Positions 1-6,865 of a stretch of 6,960 nt of DNA are shown piece by piece. Where the stretch lies: positions 1-6,960 of the forward strand of contig CAYRJN010000200.1 in assembly GCA_964424545.1 (NCBI GenBank). The letters run 5' to 3'. The position numbers and the translations under genes were made by a program. This DNA comes from JAUVIB01 sp964424545. GTDB lineage: Bacteria; Calditrichota; Calditrichia; Calditrichales; Calditrichaceae. The number at the start of each line of letters is the position of its first letter. Position 1 is the stretch's first letter. A model generated the notes under the pieces. It was not told the origin of the DNA. It saw only the letters and a list, made by a program, of their open reading frames with translations, and searched no databases.

Positions 1-1
1 T

Positions 2-55
2 TGCTCCAATGTTTATAGGTTTTTATTTAACTTACACTACTGCGAAACTTGAGTA
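2..55. repeat. Left arm of a 54-bp inverted repeat bounding the window
   Basis: This segment is the reverse complement of 6907-6960 with only two mismatches (positions 5 and 11). Positions 12-55 match 6907-6950 without interruption for 44 bp. Homology stops sharply after position 55 and reaches the window edge on the outer side, so the repeat probably continues outside. In this copy, 36-41 (ACTACT) and 52-57 (AGTAGT) can pair as a 6-bp stem with a 10-nt loop. The simplest reading is the inner end of an insertion sequence or similar dispersed element pointing away from the window. No transposase is visible and I cannot name the family. Confidence 0.85.
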
Positions 56-197
56 GTTTATAAAATATATTTGAAAATTAGCGCTATTTTCGATAGGTAA
101 AATTCTTAATAAGCCTGTTCAAATCCAATAAAATCACCTTTTTTAACCCCACTATTAAATTTCAAAATGCATCGAATATAAAAAGAATATACCTATA

Positions 198-218
198 TCC
201 GAATGCCTATCGTTCGGA
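198..218. repeat. Small inverted repeat (hairpin) in the gene-free stretch 56-274
   Basis: TCCGAA at 198-203 pairs with TTCGGA at 213-218. Read on the plus strand, a T-G wobble and a G-C pair extend the stem to 8 bp with a 5-nt loop. It lies about 57 nt beyond the PilZ stop codon, where a terminator for the minus-strand genes would be expected. On that strand, however, the long T tract comes before the hairpin, and only a poorer T-rich stretch follows about 12 nt later, so a canonical terminator is not supported. The rest of 56-274 is very AT-rich and shows no ORF, RNA gene or other recognisable element. Confidence 0.3.
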
Positions 219-274
219 ATTAAAAAAAACAAAGTAAAACGTTGAATGGATTATAATGTTTTATAATAGACAGG

Positions 275-613
275 TTAATTTAAAATTTCCGGATAAACTT
301 TTGCAATTTTGTTCAAATCATCTTCCGGAATATTCTCAAACTCTATGCCTATCTGCACATTACCGTCTCCGAGTTCTTTATTGTTGCGTATAATTCCGCT
401 TGTCTTAACGACATCATCTCCGACACCGATAGTTAATTCAATTTTAAAACCGGGCGTCATTTCCGATTTGGAGAGAATGGATATACCCGCTCTGCTTATA
501 TCCAGTGTTTTAACCACGCCGCCTTCAAAAGGGCGACCTTCAATATCATATAATTGAAACGCCAGTAAATTCTCAGCGTCTAACCTTGCCGAAGATCTTC
601 TTTCTTTGTCCAA
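275..613 (-). CDS. PilZ domain protein, probable cyclic-di-GMP receptor
   Basis: This is a 112-residue protein made almost entirely of one PilZ domain. The two c-di-GMP-binding motifs are visible: RxxxR at residues 6-10 (R6, R10) and DxSxxG at 38-43 (D38, S40, G43). A later beta strand ends in an IGIEF stretch at 88-92, as is usual for the fold. There is no signal peptide or membrane segment, so it should be cytosolic and act by binding an unidentified partner when c-di-GMP rises. The start is a TTG codon, chosen because a perfect AGGAGG lies 7 nt upstream and no ATG is better placed. It follows the small conserved gene after a 15-nt gap and is very likely co-transcribed with it. Known single-domain PilZ proteins affect motility, exopolysaccharide or adhesion; which applies here cannot be told, though a GDP-mannose gene lies upstream. 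Confidence 0.9.
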   Translation of the reverse strand: MDKERRSSARLDAENLLAFQLYDIEGRPFEGGVVKTLDISRAGISILSKSEMTPGFKIELTIGVGDDVVKTSGIIRNNKELGDGNVQIGIEFENIPEDDLNKIAKVYPEILN

Positions 614-620
614 TTTAACT

Positions 621-626
621 CCTCCT
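621..626 (-). promoter_or_regulatory. Ribosome binding site fixing the TTG start of the PilZ gene
   Basis: On the minus strand this reads AGGAGG, a full match to the Shine-Dalgarno consensus, with a 7-nt spacer to the TTG at 613. It sits in the short gap between the preceding TAA stop (631-629) and the PilZ start, which suggests translation within one operon. Confidence 0.85.
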
Positions 627-628
627 AA

Positions 629-904
629 TTAATGTTGGCCTAATGTTGGCAAAATTGTTTTAATTTCGGGCGATAATAATTCTTCGGGAATTTGCATTCC
701 TTTCAATTCGTCAAGGATCAAAGCAATTCTAGTTTCAATTTTTGATTTGCGGTTTAAATAGAAATATTTATCCTCTTTATAACGCGCATAGCCGCCGTTA
801 AAAACACCGCGCTCATACTTAACCTGTATATCCAGCGCTTTCAACAGATCGATGAGATTTTCGAGAATCTTTTCTTGATCGTTTGCTTTTTTATTTTCTT
901 TCAT
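629..904 (-). CDS. Small conserved hypothetical protein of FCB type
   Basis: This 91-residue, Lys/Glu-rich soluble protein has no signal peptide or membrane segment. After a charged N terminus comes a helix (about residues 10-26). Next is a beta-rich core with YERG at 30-33, GGYAR at 37-41 and a tyrosine-rich strand to YLNR at 49-52, then a helix containing ETRI at 57-60. The layout, a YERG/FERG motif, a GG-x-x-R segment, a conserved LN-(K/R) strand and an E-x-RI-x-x-L helix, resembles short uncharacterised proteins I know from Bacteroidota-like genomes; no function is established. The ATG at 904 has only a weak ribosome binding site, but no other start fits. A promoter-like sequence lies 30-58 nt upstream. 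The C-terminal codons contain an 11-bp tandem duplication that shifts the stop. It probably forms a two-gene unit with the PilZ gene. Confidence 0.75.
   Translation of the reverse strand: MKENKKANDQEKILENLIDLLKALDIQVKYERGVFNGGYARYKEDKYFYLNRKSKIETRIALILDELKGMQIPEELLSPEIKTILPTLGQH
630..650. repeat. Two 10-bp direct repeats at the end of the small conserved gene
   Basis: TAATGTTGGC occurs at 630-639 and again at 641-650, giving an 11-bp period. The copies span the last codons and stop of the small conserved gene, which ends Pro-Thr-Leu-Gly-Gln-His. Because 11 is not a multiple of three, a single copy would give a different tail and a stop inside the PilZ ribosome binding region. A recent slippage duplication is the simplest explanation. 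Confidence 0.7.
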
Positions 905-933
905 ATAACCGTTTCGGATTATTTAGCCGTCAA

Positions 934-962
934 AAAATAATCAATTAATATTTCATTTTCAA
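934..962 (-). promoter_or_regulatory. Candidate sigma70-like promoter for the small gene and PilZ gene
   Basis: On the minus strand, TTGAAA (957-962, 5 of 6 to the -35 consensus) is separated by exactly 17 nt from TATTTT (934-939, 4 of 6 to the -10 consensus). Transcription would start near 927 and leave a leader of about 23 nt before the ATG at 904. The region is AT-rich, so a chance match is possible. Members of the Bacteroidota proper use a different promoter consensus, which lowers confidence if the host belongs there. Confidence 0.35.
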
Positions 963-986
963 ATACTAAGGGGAAAATTTAATCTT

Positions 987-2072
987 TTATATATATCTAA
1001 CCAATTCTTTTCGTTGTAAGGCGTCCACAACTTCTTTTACCCGTTGCGAATCGTCTTTATTGCAAATAAGCAGCGCATCTTCGGTTTCAACAACGATTAG
1101 GTTCTCTACGTTAATCAACGCGACTAATTTGTCGGCCGAATGGACGTAATTATTTTTTGCATCTTTGACGACCGCATCTCTTGCAACAATGGCATTGCGA
1201 TGTTTATCTTTTTCCGTTATATTATAAACCGCTTCCCACGAACCGACATCATTCCAATCGAACATTGTTTCCAGTACGCAAACCTTTTCGGCTTTTTCCA
1301 TGATGCCGTAATCAATCGAAATCGACTTTATTTTTGAATAAACATCAAATATTGCTTCATTTAAAGAAGCACCTTCCAATTTTCCACGCACCTTTTTCAA
1401 CGCTTCGCTTAAAGCGGGCAGCTGCTCGTCAATTTCACGCATAATTGATTTAACCATCCATATAAACATTCCGCTGTTCCACAGAAAATCCCCGCTTTTT
1501 AAAAATATTTCCGCTGTTTCTCTATTGGGCTTTTCGGCAAATGTTTTTACTTTATACACTTCATGATCACAAAAATCTATTGTTGGTAGTTTTTCGTCTT
1601 TTTGTATATATCCGTAGCCCGTTTCCGGATAAGACGGTTTAATGCCCAACGTGATCAAACAATCGTTTTGAGAAGCATATTTTGCCGCGGCTTCAATTGT
1701 CTTGCGAAAATTAACTTTATCTTCAATTAAATGATCCGCCGGTAAAACCACCATTACATCTTCGTCGCTACCGCTTCTTGCTTTGATAATTTCGGCGGCA
1801 AGAGCGACGCAGGGCGCCGTATTGCGTCCGAAAGGTTCGCCGATTATATTATCTTCCGGCAGATTCGGCAATTGTTCCTTTACTGTTTCCACCAAATCAT
1901 TATTGGTTATTACCAAAATATTTTGGGGGTTAACAAAATCGGCTACGCGATTATATGTCATTTGCAACATTGAACCGCCGCCGAAAATATTTATCAGCTG
2001 TTTCGGAAGCGCCGCGCGGCTACGCGGCCAAAAACGCGAGCCGACACCTCCCGCCATCATTACTATGTACAT
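987..2072 (-). CDS. Mannose-1-phosphate guanylyltransferase (GDP-mannose pyrophosphorylase)
   Basis: This cytosolic enzyme makes GDP-mannose and pyrophosphate from GTP and mannose 1-phosphate, the precursor for mannose, fucose and related sugars in surface polysaccharides. The 361 residues carry the family signatures in order: nucleotide-binding loop AGGVGSRFWPRSR at 7-19 with PKQ at 23-25; GEPFGRNTAP at 78-87; LPADH at 110-114 with the metal-binding Asp; ETGYGYI at 150-156; the sugar-binding FAEKP at 178-182; WNSGMF at 198-203; DYGIME at 254-259; and DWNDVGSW at 272-279. The length fits the short, single-function type without the phosphomannose isomerase domain of long ManC/AlgA proteins, so no symbol is given. 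AGGAG lies 4 nt before the ATG. A GC-rich hairpin lies 35-65 nt upstream of the start. It follows the two TPR lipoprotein genes at a 99-nt distance. Confidence 0.95.
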   Translation of the reverse strand: MYIVMMAGGVGSRFWPRSRAALPKQLINIFGGGSMLQMTYNRVADFVNPQNILVITNNDLVETVKEQLPNLPEDNIIGEPFGRNTAPCVALAAEIIKARSGSDEDVMVVLPADHLIEDKVNFRKTIEAAAKYASQNDCLITLGIKPSYPETGYGYIQKDEKLPTIDFCDHEVYKVKTFAEKPNRETAEIFLKSGDFLWNSGMFIWMVKSIMREIDEQLPALSEALKKVRGKLEGASLNEAIFDVYSKIKSISIDYGIMEKAEKVCVLETMFDWNDVGSWEAVYNITEKDKHRNAIVARDAVVKDAKNNYVHSADKLVALINVENLIVVETEDALLICNKDDSQRVKEVVDALQRKELVRYI

Positions 2073-2107
2073 ACTTCTCCTTTATTCATTTTTTCGTATC
2101 TTCAAGC

Positions 2108-2137
2108 TCCGGACTCGGCGGGGACGAGTCCTCCGGA
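2108..2137. repeat. GC-rich hairpin upstream of the guanylyltransferase gene
   Basis: GGACTCG (2111-2117) and CGAGTCC (2125-2131) form a perfect 7-bp stem around a 7-nt loop. TCC at 2108-2110 can add three pairs with GGA at 2135-2137 across a 3-nt bulge. The 21-nt core has 16 G or C bases, in sharp contrast to its AT-rich surroundings. On neither strand is the stem followed by a T tract, so it is not a standard terminator. It would lie in the leader or intercistronic RNA of the guanylyltransferase gene. It could be an mRNA-stabilising or regulatory structure, or one copy of a dispersed palindromic (REP-like) repeat. Confidence 0.6.
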
Positions 2138-2153
2138 AAAACTCGCAATGCAT

Positions 2154-2173
2154 AAAAAGCGTTATATGCGCTT
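2154..2173 (-). terminator. Weak candidate terminator after the first-described TPR lipoprotein gene
   Basis: On the minus strand AAGCG (2173-2169) pairs with CGCTT (2161-2157) around a 7-nt loop, and the T run continues to give five T in total. The stem is only 5 bp with three G-C pairs and overlaps the stop codon at 2174-2172, so it is weak and may at most attenuate transcription into the guanylyltransferase gene. Confidence 0.25.
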
Positions 2174-3098
2174 ATTCCTTAATTTTATTCATTCCCTCTT
2201 TAGCTCTTTCATTTTGGGGATCTATTTCCAGCACCTTGGTAAATACTTTTTTAGCGTTTTCTTTCTCATTTTTCAACAGATAGGTTTCGCCGAGATTATT
2301 TAAAGCAATAACGGATTTCGGTTCCAAAGCGACGGCTTTTAAAAATAATTTAACGGCCATATCATATTTACCGTCATTTTTATACAGATAGCCGAGATTA
2401 TCAATGGCCTCCGGATACTTTTTATTAATTTTAATCGCCTTTATCAAATGAGCGTAAGCGCTGTCCTGAAAATCTTCATAATAAAAGGCTACGGCAATGT
2501 TATTATGCGCTTTGGCATAATTTGGATTTAAGGCTAAAGCTTCCCTATATAATTTAATTTGCTCGGCATAATCCACCTTTTTTGAAGCTTCTTCCACAAT
2601 TTCAAAGGCTTTTTTACTCAGTTCCCCGGAAATAATTTTTTCCACGAGTTTTTTATTGTTCTTCGCCCGTTCAAATTGGGGATTGATTGCAAGAGAGCTG
2701 TCAAATTCTTGCAAAGCCGTTTTATAATCGTTAAGCAAAAAGTACATATAACCGAGATTATTATGCGCTTGATAATAATCCGTCTTTAAATTCACGGCTT
2801 TTTTAAAGCTCTCTTTTGCCTGTTCAATTTTATTTTGATGCTGCCGCGCTACGCCGATATAATTATAAACTTCCGCGTTATAGGGAGAAAATTCAAGCGC
2901 CTTTTCCCATGCGGCAATTGCTTGTTTGTATTTACTCGAATCGTAATAGGCGATGCCGGCGTCAACATAATTTTTAGCTTCGTTGACCAACGGCTTTTCC
3001 TGCCGCTCTTCCCGAACGGGTTCTTCTTTGGTGCTGATAAAAATTTTTGAACATGAGCTTAAAACAATAACGACAAGCATTATACTTATATACTTCAT
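2172..3098 (-). CDS. TPR-repeat lipoprotein, downstream paralogue
   Basis: This 308-residue predicted lipoprotein starts with signal peptide MKYISIMLVVIVLSSC, whose lipobox LSSC places the acylated cysteine at residue 16. A charged linker to about residue 40 is followed by three 34-residue TPR units (41-74, 75-108, 109-142), an 18-residue insert, and four more units (161-194, a degenerate one, then 195-228, 229-262, 263-296). Units carry the usual pattern, for example NNLGYMYFLLNDY and a closing Pro near position 32. The ATG at 3098 is chosen over one nine codons upstream because it begins the signal peptide and has AGAGG at a 5-nt spacing. TPR lipoproteins act as protein-binding scaffolds in the envelope; the partner is unknown. 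It is a tandem copy of the gene at 3189-4136, about 60% identical by eye and ungapped across the repeats. Confidence 0.85.
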   Translation of the reverse strand: MKYISIMLVVIVLSSCSKIFISTKEEPVREERQEKPLVNEAKNYVDAGIAYYDSSKYKQAIAAWEKALEFSPYNAEVYNYIGVARQHQNKIEQAKESFKKAVNLKTDYYQAHNNLGYMYFLLNDYKTALQEFDSSLAINPQFERAKNNKKLVEKIISGELSKKAFEIVEEASKKVDYAEQIKLYREALALNPNYAKAHNNIAVAFYYEDFQDSAYAHLIKAIKINKKYPEAIDNLGYLYKNDGKYDMAVKLFLKAVALEPKSVIALNNLGETYLLKNEKENAKKVFTKVLEIDPQNERAKEGMNKIKE

Positions 3099-3103
3099 AG
3101 TTT

Positions 3104-3108
3104 CCTCT
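3104..3108 (-). promoter_or_regulatory. Ribosome binding site deciding the start of the downstream TPR lipoprotein
   Basis: AGAGG on the minus strand lies 5 nt before the ATG at 3098. It lies inside the longer reading frame that would begin at 3125, so it supports the shorter protein, whose first residues form a clean lipoprotein signal peptide. Confidence 0.7.
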
Positions 3109-3188
3109 CTATCTGTTAACTGCAACCGGGAATAAGCGGATTGTCCTTCCGAAAATCAAAGGCGCCGCGCTACAACAAAAGAAAAATA

Positions 3189-4136
3189 TTAAATTTTACC
3201 GTCCAGCGTATCTAACCACATTTGAGCCACTTCATTTCCCGGATCCAATTCCAAAACCGTATCAAATACCCGCCTGGCATTGCGAAATTCCTCGTTGAGC
3301 ATATACGTTTCTCCAAGATTATTTAAGGCTCCGATGTATCTCGGTTTTAGGGTCAGCGCTTTTAAAAAGAGTTTAATGGCAATATCATACTGTCCGTCGT
3401 TTTTATACAAATAACCGAGATTATTAACGGCTTCGGGATAATTTTTCTCAAACTTTATGGCTTTTTCGAGATGATAATAAGCGCTGTCGAGCTTATCTTC
3501 ATAATAATACGCAACGGCAATATTATTATGAGCTTTGGCGTAAGTTGAATCTATTTTTAAAACTTCCTTATATTTTCTTATTTGATCCTCATAATCAACA
3601 TCCTTAGCCGCTTTCTCCGCCATATCGTAAACTTTTTTACTCAATTTACCCTGAATCACCTTTTCCGTCAGTTTTTTATTTTTAAGCGCCGGTTCAAAAT
3701 CGGGATTAATTTGGATTGCATGAATAAAATTTTCGAGAGCGCTGTTATAATCATTTAAAAGGAACTGCATATAACCGAGATTATTATACGCCTGATAATA
3801 ATCTTCCTTTAATGATATTGCTTTTTTAAATTCCTCTACAGCGGATATTATTTTACCGCGTTTGTGCTGCGCCACGCCGATAAAATTATAAACTTCGGCA
3901 TCGTCGGGAATGAGCGTAAGGGCTTTTTGCCAAGCTTCAATCGCTTGCGCATATTTACCCGCCTGATAGAAGGCTATACCGTCATTAACAAAATTTTCCG
4001 CTTTATTTTTTCTTGCTGTTTCCTCGTCAATCTGCTCTTTCTTCGGCTGCTCAATCTTCTCTTTCGGCGCCGAACGAAACCAAGAACAGGATGAGAGCGT
4101 TAAAACAAGAATTAATGATATTAAATATCTCTTCAT
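3189..4136 (-). CDS. TPR-repeat lipoprotein, upstream paralogue
   Basis: This 315-residue predicted lipoprotein has basic residues (KR), a hydrophobic stretch and lipobox LSSC with the acylated cysteine at residue 17. A Lys/Glu-rich linker (18-45) precedes TPR units at 46-79, 80-113 and 114-147, an 18-residue insert at 148-165, then units at 166-199 (degenerate), 200-233, 234-267 and 268-301. The architecture and insert length equal those of the downstream copy, so both come from one duplication. They differ most in the linker and the C-terminal tail. The ribosome binding site GGGAGG lies 5 nt before the ATG. The 169-nt gap from dapF contains a TATAAA on the minus strand at 4214-4219 but no convincing -35 box, so a separate promoter is possible, not shown. 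It probably scaffolds envelope proteins; the partner is not identifiable from sequence. Confidence 0.87.
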   Translation of the reverse strand: MKRYLISLILVLTLSSCSWFRSAPKEKIEQPKKEQIDEETARKNKAENFVNDGIAFYQAGKYAQAIEAWQKALTLIPDDAEVYNFIGVAQHKRGKIISAVEEFKKAISLKEDYYQAYNNLGYMQFLLNDYNSALENFIHAIQINPDFEPALKNKKLTEKVIQGKLSKKVYDMAEKAAKDVDYEDQIRKYKEVLKIDSTYAKAHNNIAVAYYYEDKLDSAYYHLEKAIKFEKNYPEAVNNLGYLYKNDGQYDIAIKLFLKALTLKPRYIGALNNLGETYMLNEEFRNARRVFDTVLELDPGNEVAQMWLDTLDGKI

Positions 4137-4305
4137 TTCGTCCTCCCATTTTTAACTTTAATATTAAAAACCGATATATCCCTCAGGCGATAAACCGTTA
4201 ATTACGCCAAAATTTTATACTTATCATCCGTTTAATCGTCTTGCAAACGTCATGAAGCGATCGCCGTTAGGTCGCAATGTAAGTCGATTTCTTTATTAAA
4301 GATAA

Positions 4306-5124
4306 TCAATCTAAATGTAAATTTCCAACATAAACGATATTTGCCGGTCCTCGAAGAAACAGTTTTTCCCCTCTTAACCCGACAAACAGCCTGCCTCCTT
4401 TGGAATTTACGGCTATTTTTTGCGCTTTATTTTTATCCTTTTTGATAAGCAACAAAGCGGCTGCGGCCGCCCCCGTTCCGCATGATAACGTCTCGCCTTC
4501 TATGCCTCTTTCATAAGAACGAATCGATATTTCATCATCGGATTGCGCTTTGATAAAATTAACGTTTGTTCCCTCTGCGCCAAACAGTGGGTCAAAACGC
4601 AATCGACGCCCGAGCTCATTTACATCAATATTTTCCAGATCATTACCGCAATTGATCACAAGGTGCGGCACGCCCGTATCGGCAAAACCTTCAATATGCA
4701 TATTTGGCGGCAGACGAAGCGCGGCATATTTGCTTGGATCATAAATCCGGCCTTGTAATATCTCTATTTCGATATCGTCAACAGCGTAAATCTTTGCTTC
4801 ATGCAACCCGTCGGACGCCATAAAAACGACATCATCTTCGCAATCAACAATTCCCGTTACGGCGGCAAAAAGAATGGCGCCCCTGCCGCCGTTGGCGCAC
4901 ATCGCCGCTTCCAAACCGTCGGAATTATAATAATGCATATTAAACGCCCCCTTCCGGCCTTTACCGATAAATATCACACCGTCCGCACCTATTCCAAAAT
5001 GTCGGTCGCACATTTTTCTGATTATTGACTCGGAAAACATGTTTTTGGAAAATTTTCCGGTATCAATAAAGATAAAATCATTTCCCGTCGCTTCAATTTT
5101 GGTGAACTCTATCAGCTTATTCAT
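4306..5124 (-). CDS. dapF: Diaminopimelate epimerase
   Basis: DapF interconverts LL- and meso-diaminopimelate in the cytosol by a cofactor-free two-cysteine mechanism, supplying meso-DAP for peptidoglycan and lysine. From the chosen start it has 272 residues, normal for the family. Visible motifs are TGNDFIFID at 13-21, RHFGIGADG at 41-49, YNSDG at 66-70 followed by catalytic Cys76, TGVPHLVI at 150-157, GTNVNFI at 185-191, and RSYERGIEGETLSCGTG at 202-218 with catalytic Cys215. Around Cys76 the sequence is CANGGRG where CGNG-x-RC is usual, two differences discussed in the findings. The ATG at 5124 is preferred over 5139 because it begins the family's normal N terminus and is preceded by AGAGGG. 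It overlaps the end of the lipoprotein gene by 8 nt, suggesting translational coupling. It is the only gene here ending in TGA. Confidence 0.95.
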   Translation of the reverse strand: MNKLIEFTKIEATGNDFIFIDTGKFSKNMFSESIIRKMCDRHFGIGADGVIFIGKGRKGAFNMHYYNSDGLEAAMCANGGRGAILFAAVTGIVDCEDDVVFMASDGLHEAKIYAVDDIEIEILQGRIYDPSKYAALRLPPNMHIEGFADTGVPHLVINCGNDLENIDVNELGRRLRFDPLFGAEGTNVNFIKAQSDDEISIRSYERGIEGETLSCGTGAAAAALLLIKKDKNKAQKIAVNSKGGRLFVGLRGEKLFLRGPANIVYVGNLHLD

Positions 5125-6850
5125 AAGCCCTCTGCCCATAGGGTATTTCTATTTTTATGCCAGACGTTTCCCAGCGATTACGCACATTTACGGTATCGTT
5201 TAAAAATACAAAAGGCTCCGCATACGTAAACGGCCGCAAGGTTCCATTACTGTAGTTTCCGTTTTTATCGATATCCAAGAAAGCGTTTATTAAATATTTA
5301 CCTCCGGGTAATAACGGTTTATAAAACTTTCCCGCTGAATCGATTTTTAAATGATAAAATTCGTTTTTTTTATTTATAGAATTAAATTCAATGTATATCG
5401 GCGCTGTCGTTTGATTAATAATCACCTCGCCGGATATTTCTCCGAGATCGCGCATAGAAATAATTTTAAAACTATGCCGAACCGTGGAATCTCCGGCTGT
5501 CAATCCCCATACATCGTGTATTTTATCTAATTGCAAAACGGCCGTATAAAAAGAATCCGGCTGCAGATTGCCTGTAGGAATAAAGTCCGCCTGATAAAGA
5601 TTTTTACTGCGCCATGCCCCTTGTAGCACACCACCGCGATTGTTTTTTAAACGAAAGGCTTCCCTTATTGATAATAAATCCATCGGACGTGAAAATATAA
5701 TACAAATATGCGATTTCGGATAAATTTTAAGCGCGCTGTCTTGAGGGGTAAATTGTGTCAATTTCAATGAAACCGTATCTTTTTTTATCGTTCCCGGAAA
5801 AGCCTTTGTTACTTGAGGCAAAGTTGTTTGGTTGCCGAGACTGTCTCTTAAAGAGCTTATTTCAACCTTATAAGACCCTTCGATATCCGGAATTTCCGTA
5901 TACAGTTCTAAAAAAAAGTTTTCCTCTCTGCTTCTTGAAACGCCAAACAAGGGAAGAACACCCTTTTTTAAGCTGTCCAATATCTTTACCTGATTTTTAA
6001 GAGGTGTAATCACCGCTTTATTCAATCTAACGCGAATAGTATGATTATTTAACGCTTTTGCGCCTATTACGAGCGGACGCGTCGTATCGCTTTTGGAGAG
6101 TTGAAAACTTAGAGCGTTAAAATGCAAATGGGTTGAATCAATCATAACATCTCTGTAAGGCGCTCCGAACATTTCAAAATTTTGGTCGATTATCAGATTA
6201 TTATTCATATCCTGAACGGCAAACAAACGATATAGACCCGCTTTGAGAAAACCAAATTTAAATTCCCCCTTTTCCCCGCTTTGGGAAATATAATCGGGCT
6301 TGACAGTTTGCATATCAATATAGGGCGTATCCGTTAACATATAGGCAAAAATATTAACCGATTCCTTCTTTTTTAATCCGTATACCCGTCCGGATATACT
6401 GCCACGATCGATTTTTGAACCGGTGGAGAAAGCGGCCTGAAAAGATTGCTTTAATTTATTATTATGCTCGTCCGTCGCGGCGCTGCCTATGGTTATCACA
6501 TAAGTCTGATCGTCCTTTAAGGTATCCCCAATACTGATTGTTAACTCTTTTGAAGCGCTCCATTTCAAATCATAATTCAAAAGGGGAGATATAAATATAC
6601 TTTTGGGTAAGGTCCCTTCATTCATTCTTTCCGAAAATACAATTTTTATTTTTTTAAGATAGATACCGACGCCAGTAGAATCGGAATGGGGGAATATGGA
6701 AACTATTTCCGGGGGAGTTTTATCAGGGGGACCTCCTGACGGGAAGCGACGCATGGCGCATTTGATAAGGAAAAATGATATAACCGTTATTAAAAAAACA
6801 TTTAGGAATATTATAATTTTCCTGTTATTGATTCTCTTTGTTAAACTCAT
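5117..6850 (-). CDS. Big_5 Ig-like domain surface lipoprotein
   Basis: This 577-residue protein of unknown function is probably exported and lipid-anchored. It has a basic N terminus, a hydrophobic stretch at 12-29 and Cys31, followed by Ala-x-Arg and the PSGGPPDKTPP motif (37-47) typical of FCB lipoproteins with a SbsA-type Big_5 domain. The first Big_5 domain spans about 45-144. A prealbumin- or carboxypeptidase-regulatory-like beta domain (about 150-236) ends near DMNNNLIID. A second Big_5-like segment lies around 368-465. A C-terminal domain holds GEISGEV at 470-476, the possible calcium loop DIDKNGN at 526-532 and VRNRWE at 556-561. The lipobox LIKC has Lys before the cysteine, which is unusual. 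The ATG at 6850 is preferred to the GTG at 6856, as TGGA lies 9 nt upstream, but the start is not certain. It heads the unit with dapF. Confidence 0.85.
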   Translation of the reverse strand: MSLTKRINNRKIIIFLNVFLITVISFFLIKCAMRRFPSGGPPDKTPPEIVSIFPHSDSTGVGIYLKKIKIVFSERMNEGTLPKSIFISPLLNYDLKWSASKELTISIGDTLKDDQTYVITIGSAATDEHNNKLKQSFQAAFSTGSKIDRGSISGRVYGLKKKESVNIFAYMLTDTPYIDMQTVKPDYISQSGEKGEFKFGFLKAGLYRLFAVQDMNNNLIIDQNFEMFGAPYRDVMIDSTHLHFNALSFQLSKSDTTRPLVIGAKALNNHTIRVRLNKAVITPLKNQVKILDSLKKGVLPLFGVSRSREENFFLELYTEIPDIEGSYKVEISSLRDSLGNQTTLPQVTKAFPGTIKKDTVSLKLTQFTPQDSALKIYPKSHICIIFSRPMDLLSIREAFRLKNNRGGVLQGAWRSKNLYQADFIPTGNLQPDSFYTAVLQLDKIHDVWGLTAGDSTVRHSFKIISMRDLGEISGEVIINQTTAPIYIEFNSINKKNEFYHLKIDSAGKFYKPLLPGGKYLINAFLDIDKNGNYSNGTLRPFTYAEPFVFLNDTVNVRNRWETSGIKIEIPYGQRAYE

Positions 6851-6865
6851 CTGCACGGTTCCATA

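Noticed and set aside
198..218. Intrinsic terminator for the minus-strand operon
   Set aside because: The T tract is on the wrong side of the hairpin for minus-strand transcription; it was listed only as an inverted repeat.
309..557. 82-codon plus-strand frame opposite the PilZ gene
   Set aside because: The minus strand encodes both c-di-GMP-binding motifs and has a consensus ribosome binding site; the plus-strand frame has neither.
1783..2283. 166-codon open frame on the plus strand
   Set aside because: It lies opposite the guanylyltransferase and TPR lipoprotein genes, both with strong family motifs. Its translation shows no recognisable domain, and it crosses the intergenic hairpin.
3099..3188. 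Promoter between the two TPR lipoprotein genes
   Set aside because: A TTGATT with a 17-nt spacer is present, but the matching -10 hexamer CTTATT has only 3 of 6 consensus bases; this is no better than chance in such DNA.
5755..6000. Plus-strand frame inside the Big_5 lipoprotein gene, and similar ones at 4543-4758, 4801-5028 and 6696-6896
   Set aside because: All are antisense to convincing genes, lack ribosome binding sites of note and give compositionally unlikely proteins.
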